Part shown: one piece after another, positions 30,042 through 38,343 of the stretch | How positions within the stretch are numbered: position 1 is the stretch's first letter | How the letters are laid out: each line of letters opens with the position of its first letter | IMG/VR virus record: IMGVR_UViG_3300022690_002018 | Coordinates: 1-59,507 of that record | DNA: 59,507 bases | Reading direction: 5' to 3' (one strand) | Source: a virus | Notes under the pieces: model-generated | Told to the model about the DNA's origin: nothing | What the model saw: only the letters and a program-made list of their open reading frames with translations | Databases searched by the model: none | Made by a program: the position numbers and the translations under genes

Positions 30042-30071
30042 TTGACAAGTTGGGTAATCTTGTGTGAGAAT
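30042..30071 (+). promoter_or_regulatory. Promoter of the secreted-protein moron
   Basis: TTGACA (30042-30047), 18 bases, GAGAAT (30066-30071), 34 bases before the ATG at 30105. The direction is opposite to both flanking operons, so an own promoter is needed. Confidence 0.6.
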
Positions 30072-30104
30072 GCCTACATTGTCAAAAACATTAAGGAAAA
30101 CCAA

Positions 30105-30512
30105 ATGAAAAAATTACTATTACTTTTAACCGGAATTTTGATGTCGTGTAGTGTGTATGCGCAAACATTTTCAACAGCTCATTTTACAACGTCTTTGCTG
30201 CCAACAGATGAGCCTATTTTGATTAAGTATGCTGGCAAACAGATGGGGCCATTTTTTTGTCATTTTCAAACAGGAGGGGACAATATCCCGATAACAATAA
30301 GTGGAATAAATGCAAAACCTTTGGACCAAGGAGACGGTCCATACGATAAATTGGGATCTTACACAATTCATTATCCTGGTATTACTAGGTTTCACCTTAG
30401 CCTAACGGGAATCATGCAAACGGAACAACCTTCTGTATTGATACAAAATAATGACTACACGCCAACTTCAAGAGAACATTCGACTTTAATTATAAAATGT
30501 GGAGAACCGTAA
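30105..30512 (+). CDS. Secreted/periplasmic protein, moron paralogue 1 (135 aa)
   Basis: ATG at 30105 with TTAAGGA upstream. Signal peptide MKKLLLLLTGILMSCSVYA (cleavage before QTF). The mature part has SLLPTDEPILIKYAGK, CHFQTGGDNIPITISG and a terminal NNDYTPTSREHSTLIIKCGE. Two cysteines of the mature part are shared with the paralogue at 30514, suggesting a disulfide. Beta-sandwich character. No family recognised. Confidence 0.75.
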   Translation: MKKLLLLLTGILMSCSVYAQTFSTAHFTTSLLPTDEPILIKYAGKQMGPFFCHFQTGGDNIPITISGINAKPLDQGDGPYDKLGSYTIHYPGITRFHLSLTGIMQTEQPSVLIQNNDYTPTSREHSTLIIKCGEP

Positions 30513-30513
30513 C

Positions 30514-30915
30514 ATGAAAAAACTACTATTAATATTAACAGCATTAATATCTTGTAACGTTTTTGCTAATACATTAATTTTACAAAAAACACTGCTACCA
30601 ACAGACGACCCCATTATTTTTGAACATATGTATAACAAAGATGATGTGGTTTGCTATTTCCAAACAGGGGGTGACAATATACCGATCAATGTATCACCGT
30701 TTAATTTTAAAATGAATCCAAAAGAAGCCGCCTACAGTGCTAAACCAGGGGATCATGTGATTAAATACCCTGGGGCAACCGCATTGTATTTTGGTGCGTT
30801 ACCCATCAATCCTGAAGTACCCATGCGTTATATAATTAGTAATAATGATTTCTCACCCTCGTCATTAACACATTCGTTACTGGTAGTCACTTGTTGGAGT
30901 CATCCTTATTCTTAG
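30514..30915 (+). CDS. Secreted/periplasmic protein, moron paralogue 2 (133 aa)
   Basis: Starts one base after the previous stop, GGAG upstream. Signal peptide MKKLLLILTALISCNVFA. The mature part mirrors paralogue 1: TLLPTDDPIIF, CYFQTGGDNIPINVS, terminal NNDFSPSSLTHSLLVVTC. About one third identical to its neighbour. Tandem duplication, both kept intact, implies function in the host periplasm or outside the cell. Confidence 0.75.
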   Translation: MKKLLLILTALISCNVFANTLILQKTLLPTDDPIIFEHMYNKDDVVCYFQTGGDNIPINVSPFNFKMNPKEAAYSAKPGDHVIKYPGATALYFGALPINPEVPMRYIISNNDFSPSSLTHSLLVVTCWSHPYS

Positions 30916-30930
30916 AGAAACCTAGATAAT

Positions 30931-30959
30931 AAATGCTGCCTTTGAAATGGGCAGCATTT
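30931..30959. terminator. Hairpin between moron and tail-fibre gene
   Basis: AAATGCTGCC (30931-30940) pairs with GGCAGCATTT (30950-30959), loop nine bases. Convergent position suits a terminator, but the T-tracts on both sides are short. Confidence 0.6.
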
Positions 30960-30978
30960 ATAAAGTTAGTGGTTTGTA

Positions 30979-32847
30979 TCACAATATTGTAGTATAAGTA
31001 GCTTTTTCAGTTATTGCCGGAATCTGAACAACGCCACCATTTCCAACAGGAACAAAATTATTACCACTAGAAAAATCAACATCACCTAGAACACTTGATC
31101 CTGTACTTACAGCACCAGTACCAAAATTACCGCCATTAAGAAAACGAGCGGAAGAGGAATGCTGTACCTCAATATCAGCACTTCCACTACCTGTAATTGT
31201 TATTATCTCTATTCGGCAAGAAGAACTAAAGTTTATAAATAAACCGAAATTAGCACCTGTTCCTTGGTCATTATCTATTGCTTTAACATCGCCCAAACCT
31301 GTTAAGTGGCTACTGCCTTCTACGTTTATTCCTCCGTCATTATCGGCTGAAAGTAATAATGTATTCACTGTCAACGCAGACGCATTAAATACATGAATAC
31401 CAAGACCCTGATTCGTCAAAACAATCATTGTATCCGCATCCATTTGGCTACTCAATCTTACTGAAATAGCCCCTTGCGTAACAGTTGATACATTCCCGCA
31501 GACAATGATTACATCAGAATCTAAATGCGTCGCTTCGATGTCCATTCCTTGTGATTCACAGCCATTTGTAATCAACGAATTTTTAACAATGATAGAAGAA
31601 TTTTTACACCTTAACCCTTCATCACCCGTTGCTGCTAAATAACCCGTACTGCTTTCACGAGAACTTAAAGTCGATTCATTCAAATTAATCGCATTGGGCG
31701 AAGCACCCGATGTTGTGGGCACACCCAGAAAACCCTCAAACGTAACCGATGCTTTGTTTAGTTTAAGAATAGCAGAATTAGCGAGTCCATCGGCTTCTGA
31801 AAGAATAAGATTGTTTAAACCGCCAAGAAAGGTAGAATCTACAAATAAACGCGAATCAGTCGTAAAGTCTAATCGAGACGGAAGGAACGTTACATTCCCA
31901 CTGGCAATATCAGCAGCCAGTGGCCTATTAGGATTATTGGGGTCTCGAAACGTATTTTCTACCGTAAGGGACACACCAGAAGAACCCGTAACCTTCCAAA
32001 CACCCTCGTGTTTGCGGTTATGTTCCTTATCCGCGTTTGAACCCGCAGGCGTAGTATCGTGGATAATAACGTAATCACCATTTTGCAAAAATCCTGGAAC
32101 AGAAGTAGATAAAGTATAAGTAACAGAATACGCCCCTGGCGATCCACTGGCATTATTAGCCGAAAGAATAACAACAGTAGTAAAGAGTTCACCTTCAACA
32201 ATAATGCGAGAGCCTTCAGAATGAGTCAACGTGGTTGTTTGAGTCTCCGTCACCTTTCCAATTATCTTAATACGAACCAGTACATTATCAAGAATATATT
32301 GATTACGAACAGATTCTACTGCGTCAAAAAACGTAGAAAACTGTTGACCTGCTCCTACCGTAATCGTCTTATTCTCTGTAATCATTCGGCTATTGCTACT
32401 GGAAGATATAATAAAATGGTTTTCTGTAAAACGAAAAGTGAGTTCGTACAATTCACCTTGGACAATCTCACCTGAAACTAAATCCAACCCATCGAGCATC
32501 TTAATGTCTTTCACACCCAAACTATCAACAGAGACGGTAACCGTTCCTGTACCATCATTAGTTTGGCTAGAAAAAAATCGAACACGCAACCCATCAAAAA
32601 AACTGGTAGGAATAGGAAAAATAGGATTGACTCTATTTAGGATTCGAGAATTTGCCGTTGCTCCCTCATCCGTGTAAAAATCACCCATCGCCACAAGATT
32701 AGACATGCTTTTAATCATTTGGTCTTGAGGTCCAGGGATTGTTTGTGCCGTTTTTTCAATAACGTTTCGCATTTCGTCATTAATGGAATTAAATTGAACG
32801 GCTGGCAACTCATCAATACCGTCTTGTTTAGCAGGGATATTATCCAT
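30979..32847 (-). CDS. Tail fibre / receptor-binding protein
   Basis: 622 aa, last gene of the late operon and directly after the gp48-like gene, the place of the fibre. N-terminal virion-attachment part (MDNIPAKQDGIDELPAVQFN; GTGTVTVSVDSLGVKDIKML). From about residue 150 on, repeats of short strands (ILKLNKASVTFEG, ITNGCESQGMDIEATHLDSD) suggest a right-handed beta-helix, as in phage tailspikes. No catalytic motif is evident. Determines host range. Confidence 0.8.
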   Translation of the reverse strand: MDNIPAKQDGIDELPAVQFNSINDEMRNVIEKTAQTIPGPQDQMIKSMSNLVAMGDFYTDEGATANSRILNRVNPIFPIPTSFFDGLRVRFFSSQTNDGTGTVTVSVDSLGVKDIKMLDGLDLVSGEIVQGELYELTFRFTENHFIISSSSNSRMITENKTITVGAGQQFSTFFDAVESVRNQYILDNVLVRIKIIGKVTETQTTTLTHSEGSRIIVEGELFTTVVILSANNASGSPGAYSVTYTLSTSVPGFLQNGDYVIIHDTTPAGSNADKEHNRKHEGVWKVTGSSGVSLTVENTFRDPNNPNRPLAADIASGNVTFLPSRLDFTTDSRLFVDSTFLGGLNNLILSEADGLANSAILKLNKASVTFEGFLGVPTTSGASPNAINLNESTLSSRESSTGYLAATGDEGLRCKNSSIIVKNSLITNGCESQGMDIEATHLDSDVIIVCGNVSTVTQGAISVRLSSQMDADTMIVLTNQGLGIHVFNASALTVNTLLLSADNDGGINVEGSSHLTGLGDVKAIDNDQGTGANFGLFINFSSSCRIEIITITGSGSADIEVQHSSSARFLNGGNFGTGAVSTGSSVLGDVDFSSGNNFVPVGNGGVVQIPAITEKATYTTIL

Positions 32848-32858
32848 TTTCTACACTC

Positions 32859-33467
32859 CTATAATACATATTCAAAAATCAAAACAACGTTGGCCGGACT
32901 AAATTTCCTAAACAAACATTCAATTAATGTTTTTGGCCCAGACGCAAAACACAAAGGAAAAGGAATCGGGAACAGGCAATCGTTAATAATTGTAGGCAAT
33001 TGTATAATCATTGTAAAGCGAGCAAAGGGAGTTCTAGTACAAAAAGGCAGAGGAAAGGGTAAAGGAAAAGTGATACATTCCGGTAAATGCTTTATGACTA
33101 CCTGAACTCCCAACAACAACCCTAAATCAATGTAATCCTGTTCAGTAAGCAGGGCGATTCCTAATTTTATAATGACGTTTCGTCGGCGTTCTTCTAAAGG
33201 CTCCTTCCCCGTAAAGCAATCGTCTGGGATACCTACCATACTTTCCCATTCCGAAATTAAATCCGTCGTGTTTCGAATGTCGTGTTGTCTTGACAACTCT
33301 TTAATCGAGCTTTCATCGCGTACAAATTCACTGGCTAATCCCAGCAATAACTTTTTTAATGTCGTTTTCTCAATATTCTTTGCCTCAAAAATAGGACCAT
33401 TCGGCAAGTAATCCGAAATACTTTTAGAATGTTCTTTTTGAGTATGGCATGTAAAGTCATTGCGCAT
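32859..33467 (-). CDS. Mu gp48-like baseplate/tail protein (DUF2313)
   Basis: 202 aa. N-terminal part (SISDYLPNGPIFEAKN, LLLGLASEFVRDESSIKELS, DLISEWESMVGIPDDCFTGK) matches the gp48/DUF2313 family that connects baseplate wedge and fibre. Order after gp47-like gene as in Mu. The C-terminal stretch contains a proline-phenylalanine repeat FPLPFPLPF, unusual. Confidence 0.85.
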   Translation of the reverse strand: MRNDFTCHTQKEHSKSISDYLPNGPIFEAKNIEKTTLKKLLLGLASEFVRDESSIKELSRQHDIRNTTDLISEWESMVGIPDDCFTGKEPLEERRRNVIIKLGIALLTEQDYIDLGLLLGVQVVIKHLPECITFPLPFPLPFCTRTPFARFTMIIQLPTIINDCLFPIPFPLCFASGPKTLIECLFRKFSPANVVLIFEYVL

Positions 33468-33479
33468 ATTGATTTACTT

Positions 33480-34841
33480 TTATGTTAAGTTAAAAATAAC
33501 ATTACCAAGGACAGCGATTTCGTCATTGTCTACTTCAATGTCTCCGTTAGGCGTACTCAGTTCAAAATCCGTTACTTTACTTCCCGTATCGTCAAATGCC
33601 TCAAAAACAGCACATTGATATAGAAATTGACTCATGGACGAACCAATAGGGTTTTGTTCCTTAAACAATTGCACTAAATTTGCCTTAACGGCTTCTCGCA
33701 AAGAAGAAGAATCGGGTACAAACACCGTAAAAATAAAATCAATCACTTTTGATCGCAATACTGGAAATATCACATTACCACTGGCAGGATCAATTAAACC
33801 CGTAGGATCACTACCGTTTACTGTACCCGCTAAAACATGCGCTGGTTTTATTTCTAAAACAGCGGCCTTTGCTAATCGTCGATCCGTTAGTGTTGGTATA
33901 ATGGTAGGGTCGTTATCCTTCGTAAAAAACACAGTAATATCGCCAGGGAGAGGGAAAGCCTCACGAACCAGTACCCGAGTAACGCCAGCGACAGTTTTAA
34001 CTTGTTGTTCTATTTGAGCTACATTGTAAAAACTGACAGGATTCTGATATCTATCAATGATTCGATTACGTAGGTCTTCATCCGATTCTAAGTCTTCTCC
34101 ACCACTAATTGTACTAAACTGAACAAATCCTGCACTATCAACGCCCGCTATGGGTGTAGTAAGCGTTAATGACGTTCCTGATTCTTGGTTGGCAATCTGC
34201 CCAAAATCTTGTGATTCTAAGGACACCGTAATACCGGTGAATTCAGCTTTAAGACTGCCGGTTGCAGGAGTAACTGGCGTTCCAATAATCCCATAAGTAA
34301 AGGTATCTTCACCCGTAGAAATTATTGTAAACTGTCCGTTATATTCAGGTTGATCCGCTCCTGAAATAATAACGGCTAACCCCGTCGCGTATTCATGCGG
34401 TGTCTCAGTTATTACGGTTACAATTTGCCCAATTCGAGTTAAAATACTAATATCTCTATTTAAATCTTTAATCTCAACCGTACCATTGGATGTATAAAGC
34501 GTTTGATCTTGCGTTTGAAAGTCAGTCCCGTTAGGAATAACTGACCCTGGCGTGCCGCCTATGGTAATTGGTCCCTCAGCAATAGTGGCTGCTTTTCTAA
34601 ATATATTCTTATAACTACCCCACCGTTCTAAAAACTGGCCTGTAGCAGTGTCCATAAACATTTCTGTCTCAAGAACTTGAAGCTGTAAGAAAAAATCAAA
34701 AACTCGACCTGAAAGGCCAAATGCTAAAGCACCAATAAATGAATTTCTTAAAAACGGATTTGATTGGGGAAGCTGCGCCCGTATATCATTCTTTATACGG
34801 TCGGTAATTTCCTTCCTATTATCGGGTATCTCAATTGACAT
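33480..34841 (-). CDS. Baseplate J-like protein (Mu gp47 family) with inserted beta domain
   Basis: 453 aa. Family marks: LPQSNPFLRNSFIGALAFGL near the start, ATGQFLERWGSYKNIFRKAA, and SGGEDLESDEDLRNRIIDRY (about 252-271). Between about 130 and 200 an extra domain is inserted (HEYATGLAVIISGADQPEYN, FTYGIIGTPVTPATG) that also occurs in the 46350 protein. Forms the baseplate wedge. Overlaps the upstream gene by 11 bases. Confidence 0.9.
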   Translation of the reverse strand: MSIEIPDNRKEITDRIKNDIRAQLPQSNPFLRNSFIGALAFGLSGRVFDFFLQLQVLETEMFMDTATGQFLERWGSYKNIFRKAATIAEGPITIGGTPGSVIPNGTDFQTQDQTLYTSNGTVEIKDLNRDISILTRIGQIVTVITETPHEYATGLAVIISGADQPEYNGQFTIISTGEDTFTYGIIGTPVTPATGSLKAEFTGITVSLESQDFGQIANQESGTSLTLTTPIAGVDSAGFVQFSTISGGEDLESDEDLRNRIIDRYQNPVSFYNVAQIEQQVKTVAGVTRVLVREAFPLPGDITVFFTKDNDPTIIPTLTDRRLAKAAVLEIKPAHVLAGTVNGSDPTGLIDPASGNVIFPVLRSKVIDFIFTVFVPDSSSLREAVKANLVQLFKEQNPIGSSMSQFLYQCAVFEAFDDTGSKVTDFELSTPNGDIEVDNDEIAVLGNVIFNLT

Positions 34842-35394
34842 TTTCCAACACCCCCGTATTATTCCAAATTTTAAATAAACGACTGTCTACGCGATCATTA
34901 AAGCGAAACAGTATAATATTCAGCAATAGCGCCCCATTTTCTTTCGACCCTACGACTTCAACGGATTTTAATAAATTGTCTTCAACCATCCATTCCAAGG
35001 CTTGATTGGTATAGTCCACTGCGGCGTTTACTTCCGTCTGTGTCAATCGCGCTTGAAACAGCAACCACAACTTCGACCCGATTTCAAAATTACCTATCTC
35101 ATTGGCTTCATTGCCAATCCAGCCGCGCCGTCTTTCAGGAACAACTTGCTCAGAAGCCGAGGCCCGTCGTTCACAAAATAACGTCATCTTTAGGGCCGTG
35201 TCAAAACTGGATTCGTGCGCAATATCCCCATTCTCATCAATATCGATATCAAACAGTTCTTGTTGACCAACTATCTCAGAAGATGAAACAAAACAAAGCG
35301 GAAATTTAATAGGAAATTTACAGCTTTTAAATACATTACGTAAACGCTTTGTTACTGTAATGTCTATAGCGCTTTCTGATTCTTCTAAGTGCAT
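34831..35394 (-). CDS. Mu gp46-like baseplate protein
   Basis: 187 aa. LFCERRASASEQVVPERRRG, WIGNEANEIGNFEIGSKLWL and VDYTNQALEWMVEDNLLKSV match the gp46 family (RRGWWGD, GSRLWLL, AxxxALxWL). Located between gp45- and gp47-like genes as in Mu. The N-terminal about 60 residues are longer than usual. Confidence 0.88.
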   Translation of the reverse strand: MHLEESESAIDITVTKRLRNVFKSCKFPIKFPLCFVSSSEIVGQQELFDIDIDENGDIAHESSFDTALKMTLFCERRASASEQVVPERRRGWIGNEANEIGNFEIGSKLWLLFQARLTQTEVNAAVDYTNQALEWMVEDNLLKSVEVVGSKENGALLLNIILFRFNDRVDSRLFKIWNNTGVLENVN

Positions 35395-35405
35395 TTTTTC
35401 CTCGA

Positions 35406-35984
35406 TTATAAAGGGGGTCCGCTGTTAACAGCCCCCGCTGTAACACCACTGTGAACATGCGTTTTCAACGAAATAGTCCCCGTCACCACATCATCACTCG
35501 CCGTTAAAGTACCTGTAATATTAACATCTCCATCGATATTAATCGTGGTCGCTTTAATCTCTACATTCGTTGCACTTTCAATGCTAACGTCTTCCGCCGA
35601 TTTTATAATAACGCCTTTCGTGGAAGTAACAATGATATTCCCTTCCGCATCAAATTTAACCGAGCTTTTTGTCAAGAGATTCCCTATCTCAATTTCTCCT
35701 GGCTTTAGTCCCTTGGCTCGATCTTGTGGAAGATAAAAAATAGCCGTTCGATTCTCCTCGTCCCCCAGGACAGTCCACATAAGACCCGTTGAGTTTATGG
35801 GTGGGTTATAGCTGATTCCATAGATTGAAACGACCTCAACATTGGCTATTTTTCCAAAATACTGTACCTGTACAACTTGGTAATTGTGCCTATCCTCTGC
35901 CGATTTTGTCACCGCGCAACGACGAACCAGATTGGTTATTTTGTTGGAAAGATTACTAATTAAAGCGTAAATATGTGACGACAT
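35406..35984 (-). CDS. Baseplate spike protein (Mu gp45 / gpV-like)
   Basis: 192 aa. N-terminal OB-like part, then a beta-helix (VIIKSAEDVSIESATNVEIK, TTINIDGDVNITGTLTASDD) and a C-terminal apex LKTHVHSGVTAGAVNSGPPL with the H-x-H motif that binds an iron ion at the spike tip in P2 gpV and related spikes. Punctures the outer membrane. Confidence 0.9.
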   Translation of the reverse strand: MSSHIYALISNLSNKITNLVRRCAVTKSAEDRHNYQVVQVQYFGKIANVEVVSIYGISYNPPINSTGLMWTVLGDEENRTAIFYLPQDRAKGLKPGEIEIGNLLTKSSVKFDAEGNIIVTSTKGVIIKSAEDVSIESATNVEIKATTINIDGDVNITGTLTASDDVVTGTISLKTHVHSGVTAGAVNSGPPL

Positions 35985-37153
35985 TATAAATCCCCACTGC
36001 CAGAAAGATTACTGTTGGCTGTTCCCATATTATTAGCTTGCTGTTTCAACTTGTTCACTTCCAATAACGCGGTATATACATCTTGAGGAACTAAGGTTAA
36101 CGTCGTGGTGGAACCGGCCCCCAACGTAAAATTATAAACAATTTCTGAAACAATCAAATCCGCATTAATGGCCGCGAACTCATCGCGTACTTTGACCAAT
36201 TGACCTCGTTCCCAAATCACACCACTACTGCTCACAAAGCCTTGAACCACGGGGGAGTATTTAGTCGTTCGAGCGATCCGTAACGCATTCTCCCATTTGG
36301 CCATTTTGGTCGCAATATCAACCGTCAGGGAATTGCCTGGAACAATAGAAAACTTTCGCGTCTTACGAATCTTATCGTCCACAAGACCCTGACCGGCTTG
36401 ATTGAATAAAGCTCCTACCTCATCTTTACCACACACATCAAGAGAAGGTTCGCCAATATTTAGTTCTGCGCAAGACTGTGACAAATTACTTTGCGAGGTC
36501 ACATCGTAAAGATTAAAGCGATGGCTATTATCATACGTAACACTCCCACTAATCACATTATTACTTTCAGGAAGGGCGCGTAAGTTAAGAATTTCCCCAT
36601 TACGAGAAGGGTTTTCAACACGAGTGAGTAGGATATTCCCATTCCCGTCATTGCTTATTAAGACTTGGCGTTCTTCAGCGTATTTATTAATAAAAGCAAA
36701 CCCCGATTCAGCGTGCTTTAAAGCCGCGATGTCATTAGATTTAAAACCTTCAATCCCACTAGTAGCATCAATAATTTTAATGTCTGTAATGCCCAAAAAA
36801 TCAAGAACTTTCTGTATCACCTCTTTAAGCTCAAATGGCCCCACCAATTCAATATCTTTAAGATGTGAATCTAGGATATCTTCCGTTTTATCCCGTCCCG
36901 CAATCCGAATCGTATGGCTTTTACTGGAATAATTAACTCGAATCGAATCGACGAAACCGTTAGCAACAGGGAGGGTGATAGTCCCATTTCTGATAAGCAC
37001 TTCCACTTTATCGCCCGCAGAAAAAGGGAAATCATTATTATTACTACTGGTTGCTTCAAATTCAAATTTACCAGAAATGGCTTGCAGGCTATTTGAAACT
37101 CGAATAGTGGTAAAGTTTTCAAAGTTTTGACCGTTTAATCTCAGCAGCAACAT
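35984..37153 (-). CDS. Baseplate hub protein (Mu gp44 / gpP-like)
   Basis: 389 aa. RVSNSLQAISGKFEFEAT near the start, GRDKTEDILDSHL, GFAFINKYAEERQVLISNDG and YDVTSQSNLS are typical of the gp44 hub fold (related to T4 gp27). Overlaps the spike gene start by one base, consistent with a hub-spike complex. Confidence 0.88.
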   Translation of the reverse strand: MLLLRLNGQNFENFTTIRVSNSLQAISGKFEFEATSSNNNDFPFSAGDKVEVLIRNGTITLPVANGFVDSIRVNYSSKSHTIRIAGRDKTEDILDSHLKDIELVGPFELKEVIQKVLDFLGITDIKIIDATSGIEGFKSNDIAALKHAESGFAFINKYAEERQVLISNDGNGNILLTRVENPSRNGEILNLRALPESNNVISGSVTYDNSHRFNLYDVTSQSNLSQSCAELNIGEPSLDVCGKDEVGALFNQAGQGLVDDKIRKTRKFSIVPGNSLTVDIATKMAKWENALRIARTTKYSPVVQGFVSSSGVIWERGQLVKVRDEFAAINADLIVSEIVYNFTLGAGSTTTLTLVPQDVYTALLEVNKLKQQANNMGTANSNLSGSGDL

Positions 37154-37158
37154 ACCCG

Positions 37159-38343
37159 TTATCTCGTTAAAATACTAAAATCACCATCAATAAACGATGG
37201 GTTGAACACCATATTAAGAGCCAATAGCTCATTCTCTAAATCTGTATCTCCATAATTATTAAAAGCAATTAATGCTACGGGTTGAGTTTGAACATTCACC
37301 GTATCAATACGAAACAAATTTACCGATTGTTCATTGAAAATAGAATTCACCGTATTACGCAAATCTTCCAGTTTATCAAGACTAACATTCGTCCCTCGAT
37401 TGCTATTTACTACATCATTAAACGCAGTATCTAATTGCTCTTGAACCTCCAATAAATCATCTTCCAAGGTAAAATCAATCAAAGACGCTTGGTTATAAGC
37501 TGCGCTCAAAGACATAGTGCGCATAAAATCCACATTGGCTTTTCGATTGTTTTGCCGTTGTTGGTTTGAAGGAGTATCACTGTCTAAATCAATACCAGTA
37601 CGATTGAAATCAAAACCAGAAGATAGAAAGTCAAATGCACTCTGAGGATTATCAAATAAATTTTGAATCTGATTAAATAAATCCTCTGAGCTGTCCGTAA
37701 ATCCCGTAGGATTCCTAACAAAGTTAACGACATTGGCTTCAAACTGTTTTAACGATTCTTCAAACTCATCCGTATTAGCCGATTGTCCTTTGGCCGATAA
37801 TGTACTGTTAAAGAAATCCCCTGTATTAAGATACTGATTAATCGCATCTTGAAAGTTCCCAAAGATATCCTTTGGTGTCTGAAATTCCCCAACGAAATCA
37901 TCTTTAACAGAACCGTTTACATCGCTTGAGTTTTGTTCTGCCAGGGCATTAGAAACAAAGGTTTCGGGTAAAGGCTGAGACTGTGCAACGGCTTCTTGAA
38001 ACGTTAAATCAAGAACGGCCATTCCGGTCTTTTGCAAATCTTCATTAATGGAATAGGGTAACGGCGTAACCGTTACGCGACCGTATAAAGGGTGCAATAA
38101 GATACCTTGCCCTGGCCGTTCCAGTTCCTGTAATAGGTTTTCTCGCTTAATTAAGTAATCGTCGCCTGTAATAATGGCTTTGATTTTAAAAATTCGATTA
38201 TCCAGTCCTAAATCTTCCACAAAACGTCTATCGGATCGAACAAACTCATGACTCACCACCTTACGACCACCCGTAGTCGTCCCCTTCTTCATTAAAAAAG
38301 GAATGTTTTGATAACTGGCGGCATGTAAATCATCAGGTAACAC
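37159..38343 (-). CDS. DNA circularisation / tail protein (Mu gp43-like)
   Basis: 394 aa. The N-terminal about 130 residues match the DNA circularisation N-terminal family: LHAASYQNIPFLMKKGTTTG, HEFVRSDRRFVEDLGLDNRI, QELERPGQGILLHPLYGRVT. The rest is helical with repeats of DFxxS. Tail component between tape measure and hub. Confidence 0.88.
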   Translation of the reverse strand: MLPDDLHAASYQNIPFLMKKGTTTGGRKVVSHEFVRSDRRFVEDLGLDNRIFKIKAIITGDDYLIKRENLLQELERPGQGILLHPLYGRVTVTPLPYSINEDLQKTGMAVLDLTFQEAVAQSQPLPETFVSNALAEQNSSDVNGSVKDDFVGEFQTPKDIFGNFQDAINQYLNTGDFFNSTLSAKGQSANTDEFEESLKQFEANVVNFVRNPTGFTDSSEDLFNQIQNLFDNPQSAFDFLSSGFDFNRTGIDLDSDTPSNQQRQNNRKANVDFMRTMSLSAAYNQASLIDFTLEDDLLEVQEQLDTAFNDVVNSNRGTNVSLDKLEDLRNTVNSIFNEQSVNLFRIDTVNVQTQPVALIAFNNYGDTDLENELLALNMVFNPSFIDGDFSILTR

